Assembly (NCBI GenBank): GCA_025766275.1
Contig: JAFKAC010000031.1
Coordinates: 186,001-250,000 of the forward strand
Length of the DNA: 64,000 nt
Direction of reading: 5' to 3'
Source of the DNA: Lactarius indigo
Lineage: Eukaryota; Basidiomycota; Agaricomycetes; Russulales; Russulaceae
In this document: positions 1 to 10,270 of the stretch, piece by piece
Layout of the letters: each line of letters opens with the position of its first letter
Numbering within the stretch: the stretch's first letter is position 1
Made by a program: the position numbers and the translations under genes
Notes under the pieces: model-generated
What the model saw: the letters and a program-made list of their open reading frames with translations, nothing else
The model's database searches: none
What the model was told of the DNA's origin: nothing

Positions 1-2
1 AC

Positions 3-3000
3 TGGCCAACACCAACAAAAGTCAAAGACGTCCGCTCTTTCCTCGGCTTCTGTAACTTTTACAGAGTCTTTATCCGCGGTTTTGCAACTCACGCCAAGCC
101 ACTCACTAAACTAACACGGAAGGACGAAGAATGGCAGTGGACTGAAGAAGAAGAGAGGGCGTTCAACACTCTAAAACGTCTCGTAACGGAGGAACCGGTG
201 CTGGCACACCCCATCCTTCAAGATCCGTTCGAGTTGGAAGTAGACGCTTCAGGCTATGCGGTGGGAGCCGTATTACTACAAAAGAAATCTGATGGCAAGC
301 GACACCCCATAGGTTACTACTCGGCGACGCTTTCTGAAGCCGAGAGAAACTACGATATCTACGACCTGGAGCTGCTCGCGATAGTCAAGGCCCTACGGAA
401 CTGGCGACCACTCCTCGCAGGTGCCCCCCACAAGATTAAAATCTATTCGGACCATCTAAACCTACAATACTGGAAGTCACCGCAGAAGATCAGCCGGCGA
501 GTTGCCAGGGAAGTACTTGAACTCTCTGAATACGATTTCGAGATTCATCACATCAAGGGAAAGAACAACGGACGAGCAGATGCACTGTCGAGACGACCGG
601 ATTATAATCAAGGAGTCGAAGACAACAGCGAAGTAGTAGTCCTACCCCCCGAAGTCTTTGTACGAACCCTTAACACCGCACGCACTTTTATTGCAAACCC
701 AAATCTACTACAACCACGCCATCAGCAAGACGAGGAGGTGATTAAGATATGGGTCGACCCCTACCACCTCAAGAAGATACAAGGAGAATGGTACAAGGAC
801 GGCAGGTTCGTAGTCACAGGGCCAGCATCGACTCAACGTGTACTGATACACGACCATCACGACTTGCCAATACATGGCCATCCGGGGATTGCAAAAACTC
901 AACGCATCCTGGAGAGACACTACCGGTGGCCGCGACTCCGAAGAGACGTATATGAATACGTGCAAGGCTGCGCAGAATGCCAAAGAAACAAAGTCAACAC
1001 AAGACCCATACGAGCCGCGCTGCATCCCATCACGCCAATACTGGAAGCCATGCCGTTCCACACGGTGGCGGTAGACTTCATCACCAAACTGCCCATCTGT
1101 AAGGGGTACGACAGCATACTAACTGTCACGGACCACGACTGCAGCAAGGCCTCCATCTTCATCCCATGTCGAGAAGAAATCACCGCGGAAGAAACGGCGA
1201 CTTTATACGTCACTCAAGTGTTCAAACGCTTCGGACTACCACGCAAGATAATAAGCGACCGTGACCCCCGCTTTACGTCTAAGTTTACCAGAGAAGTATG
1301 CCGCATTCTGGGGATTCAACAGAACATATCAACCGCATATCATCCGCGTACTGATGGGCAATCCGAACGAACTAACCAGTGGCTAGAACAGTACCTACGC
1401 TTTTGGGTAAATGAACGGCAAGACAACTGGGAAGCTTATCTACCAATCGCCGAATTTGCGCACAACAACTGGCCACATGAACACACTAAAGAATCGCCGT
1501 TCCAACTTCTGATGGGGTATAACCCGCAAGCGGACTGGACAGATAAGCCATCTCCCATTCCCCTCGCGACCGCGCGACTGACACAGCTAAAAGAAGCTAG
1601 AGACAACGCCCAGCGTCTTATAAAAAAGGCGCAAGAGTCATGGGTGCGCAACAAAGATACGCCCAAGTTCAGCATCAACGACCTTGTGTGGCTTGAAGGT
1701 AAACATCTTCGAACCAATCAGCCGACAGCGAAATTAGCGGCGCGACGCCACAGACCCTTTCGGGTGGTGCAGGTGATGTCCCCTTACAATTATCGACTGG
1801 AACTTCCCACGCAGTGGAGTATCCACCCCGTGTTTCATATCGATCTTCTCACACCGTACAAGCAAACTTCCTTGCACGGAGAGAACTTCACACGACCCCC
1901 GCCCGAACTGATAGATGGAGAAGAGGAATACGAGGTCGAGGCCATTCTAGACACTCGGCACTTCGGCAGAGGAAGACGCCTCCAATACCTGGTCAAATGG
2001 AAGGGATACCCGGACTCGGAGAACCAGTGGGTTAACAAAGATGACGTCTTTGCACCGGAAGCGCTCCGCCTGTATCAGGAAGCGCAAACCCACGGTAGAA
2101 GAGATAAAGTGGGAGTCGCTCGAACGGAGGACAGTCATCCCCTCTTCCTTCGTTCGGCCACTACTCTCATGCCCACTTCCCCACTACGACATGTCACACA
2201 GGCGCAGCTCCTCGACTCCCTCGCAGAAGATGCCCGTGCCCTCTTGGCAGAGGACGACGACACCGAAGTTCCCAACACTCAGCTCACGCCATGGACACCT
2301 CTTACACCAGCAGAGGGGCCCATCACCGCACAAGAATGGATCAACGTCGTCACCAGATTTCCAGACCCAGCAACCACCCCCGATGACCACCAAGCCGTCG
2401 TCCACGTCTTCCGAAACGATCGCGGTGAGCGTGAACCCATCGCCGCTATCCCCCCAAGCGACGACCTCATCGGCGTTCGCGGAGTTTTCCCGAGCAACGA
2501 CCAGCGTTCAAGCGCTGATGGAGTACGAGTTGGAGGGTTGGAAGAGGGTAGCGGCGGCGTGGCAGAAGGAGCAGTTGGATTCGGCAGCGGCCCGACTGAG
2601 GGAGATGCGCGAGCGACGGCAGCGATGGCGGCAGCTGAGGCTGGCCATGACGACAAAGATTATTACCCGGCGAGACACACCTTCCTTCGAACAAAACGCG
2701 ACCCTGATAATCCCCTCATCACGCCCTGGCTCGTCTACTCCGACGGGTCCCCCATGTATCGAGGACGTGTGCGCGTGCCTGGTGCCGCCGATCACCGTCC
2801 ATTCACCGCCACCGAAGACCCCGCGCATGTCATTGCGCCTGAAGGGTTCAGGGCGAACCGACGACCCCATCACATTCGATACCCCATCACCGGACCAGAC
2901 GGAGTAGAGAGGGACGCGTCACACGTCCAAATCATAGGAGGGGCGGACCCCCTCATACTAGGAGTTATACCAGGCTCGCCACACGTCTACGGTAAGCCCC

Positions 3001-3317
3001 TTTACGCCAAGCCTCACGTATCCGCGGCGCTCCGCCCCACGTATCCGCACGAAGACCTCGTTGTCTTTGAGGCAGACAAGATCACCGACCGCGCACTCAA
3101 CCGTATCAACGACGAGTCACTCACCGCGGAAGTCACGCGCTTTCGCGCGGCCAGCTATGAGCTGGATCAACTTCGGGCGAGGGTAAGCCAACTCCACGCA
3201 ATGATCGAATGCGCGCAGGACGACCGACGCGACGCCATCTACCGCTTGGAGCGCGCCACCGCGTTAGAGCGTATTGCCGATGAACAGCGCGATTGGCCGG
3301 CCCGCGACTTTCGGTGA
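3..3317 (+). CDS. Ty3/gypsy pol polyprotein, 5' partial (RT end, RNase H, integrase, chromodomain)
   Basis: The frame is open from base 3; an ATG-like start at 198 is internal and not the real start. The first ~25 codons match the RT connection (VRSFLGFCNFYRVFI). RNase H follows, with its first Asp in ELEVDASGYAVG, Glu in YDIYDLELLAI and Asp in IYSDH. The integrase zinc finger is H-H-C-C at about 860-985 (IHGHPG to GCAECQ). The catalytic triad is Asp at 1074, Asp at 1257 and Glu at 1365, which gives the D-35-E spacing. A chromodomain lies at about 1926-2060 (LQYLVKWKGYPDSENQW). It is followed by an unusually long C-terminal extension of about 400 residues (2080-3317): Pro/Thr/Asp-rich, then a charged, probably coiled-coil end. 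The protein makes and inserts the cDNA; the chromodomain probably guides insertion to marked chromatin. The stop is TGA at 3315-3317. Confidence 0.95.
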   Translation, partial: WPTPTKVKDVRSFLGFCNFYRVFIRGFATHAKPLTKLTRKDEEWQWTEEEERAFNTLKRLVTEEPVLAHPILQDPFELEVDASGYAVGAVLLQKKSDGKRHPIGYYSATLSEAERNYDIYDLELLAIVKALRNWRPLLAGAPHKIKIYSDHLNLQYWKSPQKISRRVAREVLELSEYDFEIHHIKGKNNGRADALSRRPDYNQGVEDNSEVVVLPPEVFVRTLNTARTFIANPNLLQPRHQQDEEVIKIWVDPYHLKKIQGEWYKDGRFVVTGPASTQRVLIHDHHDLPIHGHPGIAKTQRILERHYRWPRLRRDVYEYVQGCAECQRNKVNTRPIRAALHPITPILEAMPFHTVAVDFITKLPICKGYDSILTVTDHDCSKASIFIPCREEITAEETATLYVTQVFKRFGLPRKIISDRDPRFTSKFTREVCRILGIQQNISTAYHPRTDGQSERTNQWLEQYLRFWVNERQDNWEAYLPIAEFAHNNWPHEHTKESPFQLLMGYNPQADWTDKPSPIPLATARLTQLKEARDNAQRLIKKAQESWVRNKDTPKFSINDLVWLEGKHLRTNQPTAKLAARRHRPFRVVQVMSPYNYRLELPTQWSIHPVFHIDLLTPYKQTSLHGENFTRPPPELIDGEEEYEVEAILDTRHFGRGRRLQYLVKWKGYPDSENQWVNKDDVFAPEALRLYQEAQTHGRRDKVGVARTEDSHPLFLRSATTLMPTSPLRHVTQAQLLDSLAEDARALLAEDDDTEVPNTQLTPWTPLTPAEGPITAQEWINVVTRFPDPATTPDDHQAVVHVFRNDRGEREPIAAIPPSDDLIGVRGVFPSNDQRSSADGVRVGGLEEGSGGVAEGAVGFGSGPTEGDARATAAMAAAEAGHDDKDYYPARHTFLRTKRDPDNPLITPWLVYSDGSPMYRGRVRVPGAADHRPFTATEDPAHVIAPEGFRANRRPHHIRYPITGPDGVERDASHVQIIGGADPLILGVIPGSPHVYGKPLYAKPHVSAALRPTYPHEDLVVFEADKITDRALNRINDESLTAEVTRFRAASYELDQLRARVSQLHAMIECAQDDRRDAIYRLERATALERIADEQRDWPARDFR

Positions 3318-3334
3318 GCCTGGGGTCTCACGCT

Positions 3335-3345
3335 AAAAAGGGAGG
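3335..3345 (+). other. Polypurine tract (plus-strand primer site)
   Basis: The purine run AAAAAGGGAGG lies 17 bases after the pol stop and just before the LTR. This is the expected place for the RNase H-resistant primer of plus-strand DNA synthesis. Confidence 0.8.
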
Positions 3346-3348
3346 TGA

Positions 3349-3654
3349 TGTCACGTTTCAGTTCATACCCTTACTGTACCGGTTGCGATTACGGCAGTAA
3401 GGTATATTAGTCGCGGACTTACTTACGGTGATACAAGAGTACGATAGGCGATTGCGCACGATAGCTGACTGAGTGGTACCTGGATGACTCGATACTAGTA
3501 CGAGTACTAGTAGTATTAGTTTTGAGATGTTTCTGCGATACGTTGGACGCTTTACTACGGTGACTCATAGCAGCGCTTCTAAGCCTGCTCGACTTGTATT
3601 TATAGTGTCTAGTGAAGACCGAGATACGCCATCTTGGTCTTCTTGAATCGTCAC

Positions 3655-3685
<31 letters not shown>

Positions 3686-3822
3686 GTCCTCTCTTGCAAG
3701 AACAGTGCACCTTCGAGTGTTCACCATTGCCTACGCTTGGACCTTCGTGTCTTCAAGCCATCCGCTAAGTTGTTATCGCCCCTGCCGAGCTCAAGTCGAG
3801 CTAACGTCGTGACGACGTTACA
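3349..3822 (+). repeat. 3' long terminal repeat, about 474 bp
   Basis: It starts TGTCACG and ends CGTTACA, a 7-bp imperfect inverted repeat with the canonical TG...CA ends. If the TGA just upstream is included, the start moves to 3346. A TATA-like element (TATTTATAG, about 3597-3605) and a CT microsatellite lie inside and may serve the promoter. The boundary is inferred from the ends and the polypurine tract, because the partner LTR is outside the window. Confidence 0.8.
3661..3685 (+). repeat. CT dinucleotide microsatellite in the LTR
   Basis: Twenty-five bases of perfect CT repeat, downstream of the TATA-like element of the LTR. Pyrimidine tracts at this position are common near fungal transcription starts. 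Confidence 0.95.
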
Positions 3823-3844
3823 CACCACATTTATGAGATACGAA

Positions 3845-4487
3845 TACAGTCGACTCCCTCTTATCCGGTACTCCTATTCACCGATACTCCCTCATACCCA
3901 ATAGCTTTTTGTCAAAACGAGGTTGGTTTGCAGGGATAACCAATAGATACGCAGTACCCGATATCCGATACCAGATTTGGGAGGGATCACACATTGGTAA
4001 CCGATACTTGGCCAGTGGTTGAATGTTGAACCAAGTTTTGAACGTCAAACTATCGGGTTTGGGGATTGCACTACCACTTTGTCCAAGCTAATTCCGATGC
4101 ACTATAGTGTATTAAATTAGAAAAAAAAAAAAAAAATTTAGTTGGACTCGTGAATACTGATACTGAACCTCCTGTGCCTGCCTCGCTCTATGACTTCTGT
4201 GCCTCTTGAGGTCCTGAAAAAGGGCCTCGCCTCACTGAAGAGACATATCACTGCTAAAAAGGGTCATCTCACCACTTGTCTCAAGAATAAACAACCAATT
4301 TCTGAAGACGATGAGATGTGGTTAGACAAGGGGGCTGGAAATACCTTGGTAGACAAGGGACTCGGAGGTGGTATGTCGTATATCAAATACAGCCAAATAG
4401 GCGCCTTTCCTATGACCCGATACTCCCTCATAACCGATAGCTTTTGGCCATGACGGAGAGGTATCGGATAAGAGGGAGTCGACTGTA
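3845..4487. mobile_element. Non-autonomous TIR element (pogo/Tc1-mariner-like), 643 bp with target sites
   Basis: A perfect 21-bp inverted repeat beginning CAGTCGACTCCCTC is found at 3847-3867 and, reversed, at 4465-4485. Each is flanked outside by TA, the target duplication typical of Tc1/mariner/pogo elements. A second block (CCGATACTCCCTCATA, about 3881 and 4418) is repeated directly just inside both ends. There is a run of A at 4121-4136. No transposase is encoded; one short open frame (4190-4453) is present. The TIR start and TA duplication point to the pogo branch, which is inference. It sits 22 bp from the LTR end. Confidence 0.8.
4190..4453 (+). CDS. Short open frame inside the TIR element, unknown
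   Basis: This 87-codon frame has a coding-like, charged N-terminal half (LKRHITAKKGHLTTCLKNK, then acidic residues ending in DEMWLD) and a second half that runs into the inverted-repeat region. It could be the remains of an exon from a larger parent element. I do not recognise the family, and expression is doubtful. Confidence 0.2.
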   Translation: MTSVPLEVLKKGLASLKRHITAKKGHLTTCLKNKQPISEDDEMWLDKGAGNTLVDKGLGGGMSYIKYSQIGAFPMTRYSLITDSFWP

Positions 4488-5392
4488 GTTCTAGGAGTTG
4501 CCCCCGAGTCGTATGTAAATATATAAATAGCCGGAGCTCGGAGAATAGTCGAGAGAAGTGGCACCACGAGGGAAGCCGGCGTGCGGTTGCACAAGGCAAA
4601 ATTGATATAGGTGGGGTTTAGCCGCACGTTAGACGGACGCGAGACGGGCAGAGACGAGTCCAGAGAGGAAACCAAACCTTAGTGTGCACCTTACCTAGTC
4701 GGGTTCGGGAGGTACGTTCGGGGGGGGGACAAGGAGGGGGATCTTGAAGGCTTGACCGGATCCCGGCTTCGAGAGCGCACGAGTCTGGTAAGCAGGCAGG
4801 TATCCATCCAATATTCGGCCGTTATTTGACGTGCGTTTGATAATTACCCACATTCTTTCGCATGTGAAACCAGTGGAAGAATCAAGCAAGGAACCAAGGG
4901 CAGTATAAATCAAGGAAAAAATGATGGCGCCATGGCCCGGCGGAGCCGTCATCGACTTGAAGGTCGTCACGCGAAATTTTACCTCGACAATCTGACAAGG
5001 ATCAACACACCAAGCTGTCAGTACATGTCAGTCCCGGCAGTCGGGTTAAACATGGGCTAACCCTCAAAATGGACATTTTCCTTTTGGTCCGTGATTCCGG
5101 CACAGCCTTCATTCTAGGAGCGGGTACTGTGCGCCATTGCAGACGAAATGTGCCTCCTGCAGACCTAAGAGCACAGTATAGCATTTGAAACACCCATATA
5201 ACAACCGCGAGCATAACATTTCAACATTCGGTCCAAGAAAAATATCAAAAACGACATTCTGCCACCCGCTCTGTTCCTCCAGCTCTTTGCGAGACACCTG
5301 CTACAACTCGAACCACTCCTTTGGACGAGAAATCGTTCACAGGATGGTGCATCCAAGGGAAATGTTGATAAGGCCATCTAATTTTCAACTCG
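4488..5392. other. Intergenic stretch, no gene seen
   Basis: Only short unrelated open frames occur. A TATA-like string (ATATATAAATAG, about 4516-4527) followed by purine-rich sequence could be an old LTR fragment, but no matching ends were found. Confidence 0.5.
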
Positions 5393-5770
5393 TCAGCAAG
5401 CACCAATGACAATAGATGAAAGATACGGACACTGCTCCGGGTCATCGGAACAGCAAGCTGCCGTCCCATCGCCGCTGTGGCACGTTAGCTAACTAATTGG
5501 TTATGAAAGTCGAGGAAATACGTACCAAAGCACGTCAATAACGCAGTCCACCGCCACGATGGCGTTAACGTCCAAGCCGAGGAGTACACCGAGCGCCTTC
5601 ACGGGTGCACTCAAAGTGCTCAAAGGACCTCCTTCGGTGCAACAATAAAAGTCCTGGTTCTGCGCTTGGCATCGAGGGTCGTTCCTACGCACGGGGGTTG
5701 CGGAGGCAGTGACAGTGCCGGCCAAGGCCATGGCGGTGACCAAAGAGACGAGGGGCTTGTAGAAGAGCAT
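5393..5770 (-). CDS. Class I hydrophobin (hydrophobin 1), two exons
   Basis: A small secreted amphipathic protein that self-assembles at air-water interfaces and coats hyphae and fruit bodies. Exon 1 is 5770-5526 and exon 2 is 5474-5393. The 49-nt intron starts GTACGT, has a CTAAC branch site and ends ACAG. The product is 108 residues. It has a signal peptide (MLFYKPLVSLVTAMALAG), then the hydrophobin cysteine order: DPRC, YCC, 27-31 mostly apolar residues to VDC, VLC, AACC and EQC. The fifth Cys codon is split by the intron (TG/C), as in hydrophobin 2 at 41 kb. There is one extra Cys at the C-terminus. A TATA box lies about 90 bp upstream. The start was chosen at the Met opening the signal peptide; an in-frame upstream ATG at 5851 would spoil it. 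Confidence 0.88.
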
Positions 5771-5857
5771 TGTAGAGATCGTTTGGAGGTGGTTGTGGTA
5801 GTGAAGCTTCTCGTTGTTTAGCGGAAGACTGAGAAATCCTGAGGGACACAAGCAGCC

Positions 5858-5865
5858 CTTTTATA
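5858..5865 (-). promoter_or_regulatory. TATA box of hydrophobin 1
   Basis: TATAAAAG on the minus strand, about 90 nt before the hydrophobin start codon. Hydrophobin 2 has the same element at nearly the same distance. Confidence 0.65.
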
Positions 5866-8800
5866 AGATTTCGACCATGCCTGGTGGGAAAATGACGGGG
5901 AATCCCAGTGTACTTGCTGTTGACCAAACAGAGACAATCCAGTCGAAGAGAGTTCCAGAAACGATGAGCGCATTGTCCGCAGAATCAAGGCAACACATCA
6001 AGTTTCGGTGTATCACCCGAGCAAAAATAGAGACATGCCGTTTCAGCGTCAACTCGGAGTGAATAAGATCCGAATATGTCTCGGATACCGGAGCGCAAGT
6101 GCATGGCCATAAGATTCTGTTCGTGGCTCGCGGCGAACACCTGCAGGATGGCCGAGAGTATGATTGGCAGAGTCATGTCAAATGGCGATACGGTATGCTA
6201 GTAAGTGCCTGCATGTCGAACTCGGAGATCAAGCATGCCAAGGTGTTTGAAAGCCTCCAGACCGGGCCAGCGAGGCTAGAGAAACAGCTTGATCCCGTGA
6301 CTCTGTACGTCTTCCAGTAGCCACACAGCCGCCGTTGGCGTGAAGGAGGATGACGGCAATTAGGAGCGGCTGGGAAACATGGGTGGAGGCAGTGGCGTTC
6401 GTGCTTTCTCTTAGTTCCCAGGTATCGATATTCTAGAATCGCAATATAGAGAGATGTACCCGATACAGAAGAATTCACTATTCATTCGGGGTGCAAGGGT
6501 CTGTGCACGTTAACGTTCTCGTTTGGACCATTGCGTGGATCTAGGGTGGGTTCTGTGTGCCTATGTTGATAGGGATGTGGCGAATGACCTTGGAAATTGA
6601 GAGATAGCCTCGGATGACTTCACCTTGGACGTATAGTATGTACCTTCCTCTAAACGTTGATGGATTATCCTCCCCATAGGAAATGCAGGCACACAATGGA
6701 CGGTCAAGTGTCATTACGGTATAATTTTGTTACGAGATCCTCACCGTAACCTAAAACTCCACTGGCCAGACAGGAGGTATCTGATGCGTTTGATGGAAGA
6801 GGTCGTTGTAATTGAATTCTCATGAGAAATGCAAATAGCAATGGTGGAACGAGGCGTGAGAAGGACGTACGCGCCACGTACGATTCAGGATACGTGAAAC
6901 GAAGCAGGCACAAGCGAGCTGACCGTGAGAGGAATAAGCTGAGACTCCGACTGTGTAAAGGAGCTCCAAGTAGGGTAGGTTCGCCAGGTTAATGGGCCAA
7001 TCACGAGTGCAACGGCAAATCTACCAAGAGAATAGAGCAGAGAAAATGAATAAACATGAACTGAATCCAATTGGATAGTGCGCAATGACAGTGCACGTGT
7101 GACGGGGACAGTATACGCCAGACGAACGTGATGGCCCCACCGCCACCGAAATGAATGAGGAGGACAAAGAGACAACGACCCGGACGCAGTTCCATTTTCA
7201 CTCTAGGAATCTCGCGCCCAGAAAGGAATGTGCCAGAAAGGACTTCTTTTACAGTCATTGATAGCGGATATATTTTGCCCCACCATCTGAATTTTAAACG
7301 CCGAAGTATATCCGTATTGTTGTGACAGTACAACGACAGTCATAACGTCACTTCTCGAAATCTTCCTTTCCGAGAACTCCGGAAACGTGAATTCGGATAT
7401 ATGAGAGTGTGGAGAAATGGCAACTCTGGAATACAAGCAGGTTCACGCAAGGGCTGACGGTTGACCTTGACAGATCATGCGGTCAAGTCACAGCACGTCG
7501 CTGTCGTTCCGAGTACGGATAAGTCTCCTGTCGAACGGATTGTTACAATGGGTACCCTTACGGTACTACAAGGCGGCTGTTTTCCATACTGTTTTCACGA
7601 GAATGAAGATGACCGATTATGTGAGATCTGATCACACAAAAGAAGAAAAAGTCTCCTCTAGGGCCGTTTTTATTTTGTTTTAACTTCACAAAAAAAATAT
7701 GATAATTTCCAGCTCTTCCGATGGGAATTCCCGAGGCTGCGCTTACTTTTTTCACCAAGAGTTCCTTGAAGAGCTTATCGAGTCCATTGTAGTAAGTTAT
7801 ATTTGCTTGATTGACAGTTAAAGTTGAACATTCCAATCATTATGTGTTTGATCATATGCTTCATATAAATGAGTGGAAAAGGGAAAAAAAGAGAAACCTT
7901 AGGGATTAGCGCCAGTACAGCACCTGTAGGTTGTCGCCTCACCATTGGTCTAGGGTTGTAGCAACACAAAAACTTCTATGCCAAGAGTGCCAGGAAGGGT
8001 AGGAGCCGCCGTCTACTGTGGCGTTTTCTGTGGCGTTATTACGATGTTAGCAGTCTGCTATCTATAATATATTTTGTTTTTATTTTGTGCTAGGATAGCT
8101 ACATTCGGAAATAAGGGACCAATGGTAAATAAGGTGTAAACAACGCGTCGCCTGATCCGGACGATTGCCTCCGTCTGATGCTAGGCGATTGCCTCCGTCT
8201 GAAACCTGCAGGCCTGCGTCCAATTCCTCCCTCTCCTTTACCCCCCGTCCCCTTCCCTCCCTTACCCGGTCGTTTACGTGCGGCCTCTCCCATCGTTTAG
8301 CACTCTCCTGTTCGCGTTCTCCTCCCCTCTTGGTGCACAAATGCTGGCGCAGAAGGCGGTAGGTGTGTGTCACACCCTCGCGTCCAGCCTGTTTCGTCCT
8401 CGTACGTCCCCCCCTCTCTTTCTTTGCGAGATTTCACCCTCCCATTTCCGCATAGCCTGTGCCTCCACCATCTTGCGTGTACAATCGGTGGTACAGAAAA
8501 TATTCACTTCCTCTCCCGTTCCTACGCGCCCACCCTTCCTTCTGCGCCTCTATTTGCGCACTGTGTCCGTTCCCGTCTCCGTTGGGCGAGCCTCTCCCCT
8601 TGTGAGCGCCCTCCGTTATCGCTTCCCTACTGCGAGCTGCTGCCACCACACTCTTCCCTTTCATCCCTGCTAGTGGCTGAGCCTTCCCCACTTGTAGATT
8701 GACTTGCACGAGAAGAGTGTTAATATTAATCTTCATTAGCTAATAATAAATTCACTTGCCTTTGGCAATCGAAGTCACCTCGTTCATTCTACTTGACGCT

Positions 8801-9302
8801 AAGGCGAGTGGGGACTTTTGGCCCCAGTATTTTGGCCCCCCTTCCAGTCTTTGTGTGCACCACTCGTCCTTTACGTGCCATCTTTCGTTTTTACATCCAC
8901 CTCATTCGTTCCCCGCACATTGATTACGCCCCTTCATTACCGCTCGGGGCCCAACTTCGTTTACGCCCAACGTCATAGCTTCATTCCTGCGTGTCTGTGC
9001 GCCTTTCACTCGTTTGCGAGCTCTCCCCACCTTTGTCTTCGCTTGCGCGCACTCTCCCCCAGGCCTTATGGAAACGTCCCTTCATGGTTACAGCGCAGAT
9101 CTTGGCGCTCTGGGCTCTGTACAACCAGTAGCAGTTCACACTCACGCTACCAAACGTACCTTGGAGCTGACTCCAAAATGATTGACAGATATGATTACAG
9201 TGACAAATATATGCTGTACATCATCAAAGTTTACAGTATTTGCCGAGTACTTTTGGATCAGAATTGGATGAGCTTCGACGTCGGTTGTGGAACGTGATGG
9301 CC
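5866..9302. other. Gene-poor stretch, 3.4 kb
   Basis: No gene family, intron-bounded exon set or transposon ends could be supported. Between about 8100 and 9100 the plus strand is strongly pyrimidine-rich. This creates several overlapping open frames in different frames (for example 8278-8673 and 8818-9297) with low-complexity Ser/Pro/Leu/Arg products that do not look like real proteins. Confidence 0.5.
8162..8202 (+). repeat. Short direct duplication, two 17-bp copies
   Basis: The 17-mer CGATTGCCTCCGTCTGA occurs at 8162-8178 and again at 8186-8202, separated by 7 bases. Function unknown. Confidence 0.85.
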
Positions 9303-10270
9303 TTACGTCACGTGTTCCTGGGGAAAAATGCTAGAAATTGTACCGTGACAGTATCTCGGGAAAATATGTCGAGTCAGATGGAGCATCGGTATCCAGGTGC
9401 CCTGCGAGACGTGCAGCAGGCCGATGATCTTGATTTCTTCCAGCAACACGCCGCCCTCCCCCAATTTCCACCGTTCGTCGAACGTTTCTGGGTTACGCAC
9501 ACCCTCCTAAGAAATTTCCAAAAGAAAATTTGGGGTGCAGTGCGTTAAGGTTTGTTTGTTTGAACAGGTATGCGGACGAATGCCGGGTCACGTTGACTCA
9601 CCAGATAGAGACGATGAAGGCCCCGCGCGATGCGCTCGACGAGACGCGACATGGTGATGGGCACGTCCTTTCCGAGCTTCCTGTCAAATATCCTAAATTC
9701 GTAGTGGAACGTTTTATATCCCGGCCACTGGAGAACATCCGAAAATACACACCATTCATTCAGCATCACAAAACGGAGATGAAGAGCTGACGTACCAGGA
9801 TCCTGATGCGCGCGTTCAGGTTGGGCCGCCTCAACAACGACGGCACCTCTGCCGTCGCGTTGTAAAGAAATTTGCTCGCAGACAAGTTCTTATACGGGAC
9901 GCCGAGGAAAGCCGTTGCGCATTATGAAGAAGACGGGACTGAGTAGTCCAGTTAGCTTGCATGGCCTCGTCTGCGTCGGCTGCGGTACGATGGTACCCGT
10001 GTCGAGGTTCACTTGACAGTCGAATAGCTCGCGATGTTGTTTAGGCCGTCTGCTCCTTCTCTGCGGGTTCTTTTGGTCCAGATACGGTGTGTATATGTGC
10101 AGTGGTTGTTTGTGGTGGTGCTGATCGCTGGACGATCCATCCGCTCGCATATGGGACAATGGCCGCGCCGGGTTCCTGTTCCAGACAGTTTATGAAGTGG
10201 GACAAGTAATGCTCCGTGCCCTGCGGTAGGAGTGTATTCGCGATGTAGCCATCTATCAGGATATCGGGCT
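9303..10270 (-). CDS. Multi-exon gene of an uncharacterised agaric family, 5' part unclear
   Basis: The 3' exons splice cleanly. One exon ending ...NARIRIL (to about 9797) has donor GTACGT. A 68-nt intron ending CTCCAG leads to an exon starting WPGYKTFHYEFRI. A second intron (GTGAGT ... TTCTTAG) leads to an exon with RWKLGEGGVLLEE and GLLHVSQGTWIPMLHL. The frame is kept through all three, which argues for a real gene. The pattern WPGY..., a basic helix, then WKLG...LLHVS...W.P.L.L resembles an abundant family of unknown function in mushroom genomes; this is recollection, not a search result. Upstream coding-like pieces (about 10040-10260, DGYIANTLLPQGTEHYL) sit in other frames, so the start and first exons are unresolved or damaged. 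Stop at 9303-9305. Confidence 0.45.

Larger units (their letters stand above)
1..3822 (+). mobile_element. 3' part of a Ty3/gypsy chromovirus LTR retrotransposon
   Basis: The window opens inside the pol gene of an LTR retrotransposon and runs through the polypurine tract and the 3' LTR. The 5' LTR, gag, protease and most of reverse transcriptase lie outside the window. The domain order (RT end, RNase H, integrase, chromodomain) is diagnostic of the chromovirus branch of Ty3/gypsy. The reading frame shows no stop or frameshift over 3.3 kb, so the copy looks young. The bases after the LTR (CACCA) should be the target duplication, but the left end is not visible to confirm it. Confidence 0.95.

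Noticed and set aside
4500..4990. Possible solo LTR with TATA-like element
   Set aside because: No matching TG/CA ends or target duplication found.
8278..9297. Several 100-160-codon frames on the plus strand
   Set aside because: They overlap in different frames within one pyrimidine-rich tract and have low-complexity products, so chance openness is more likely.
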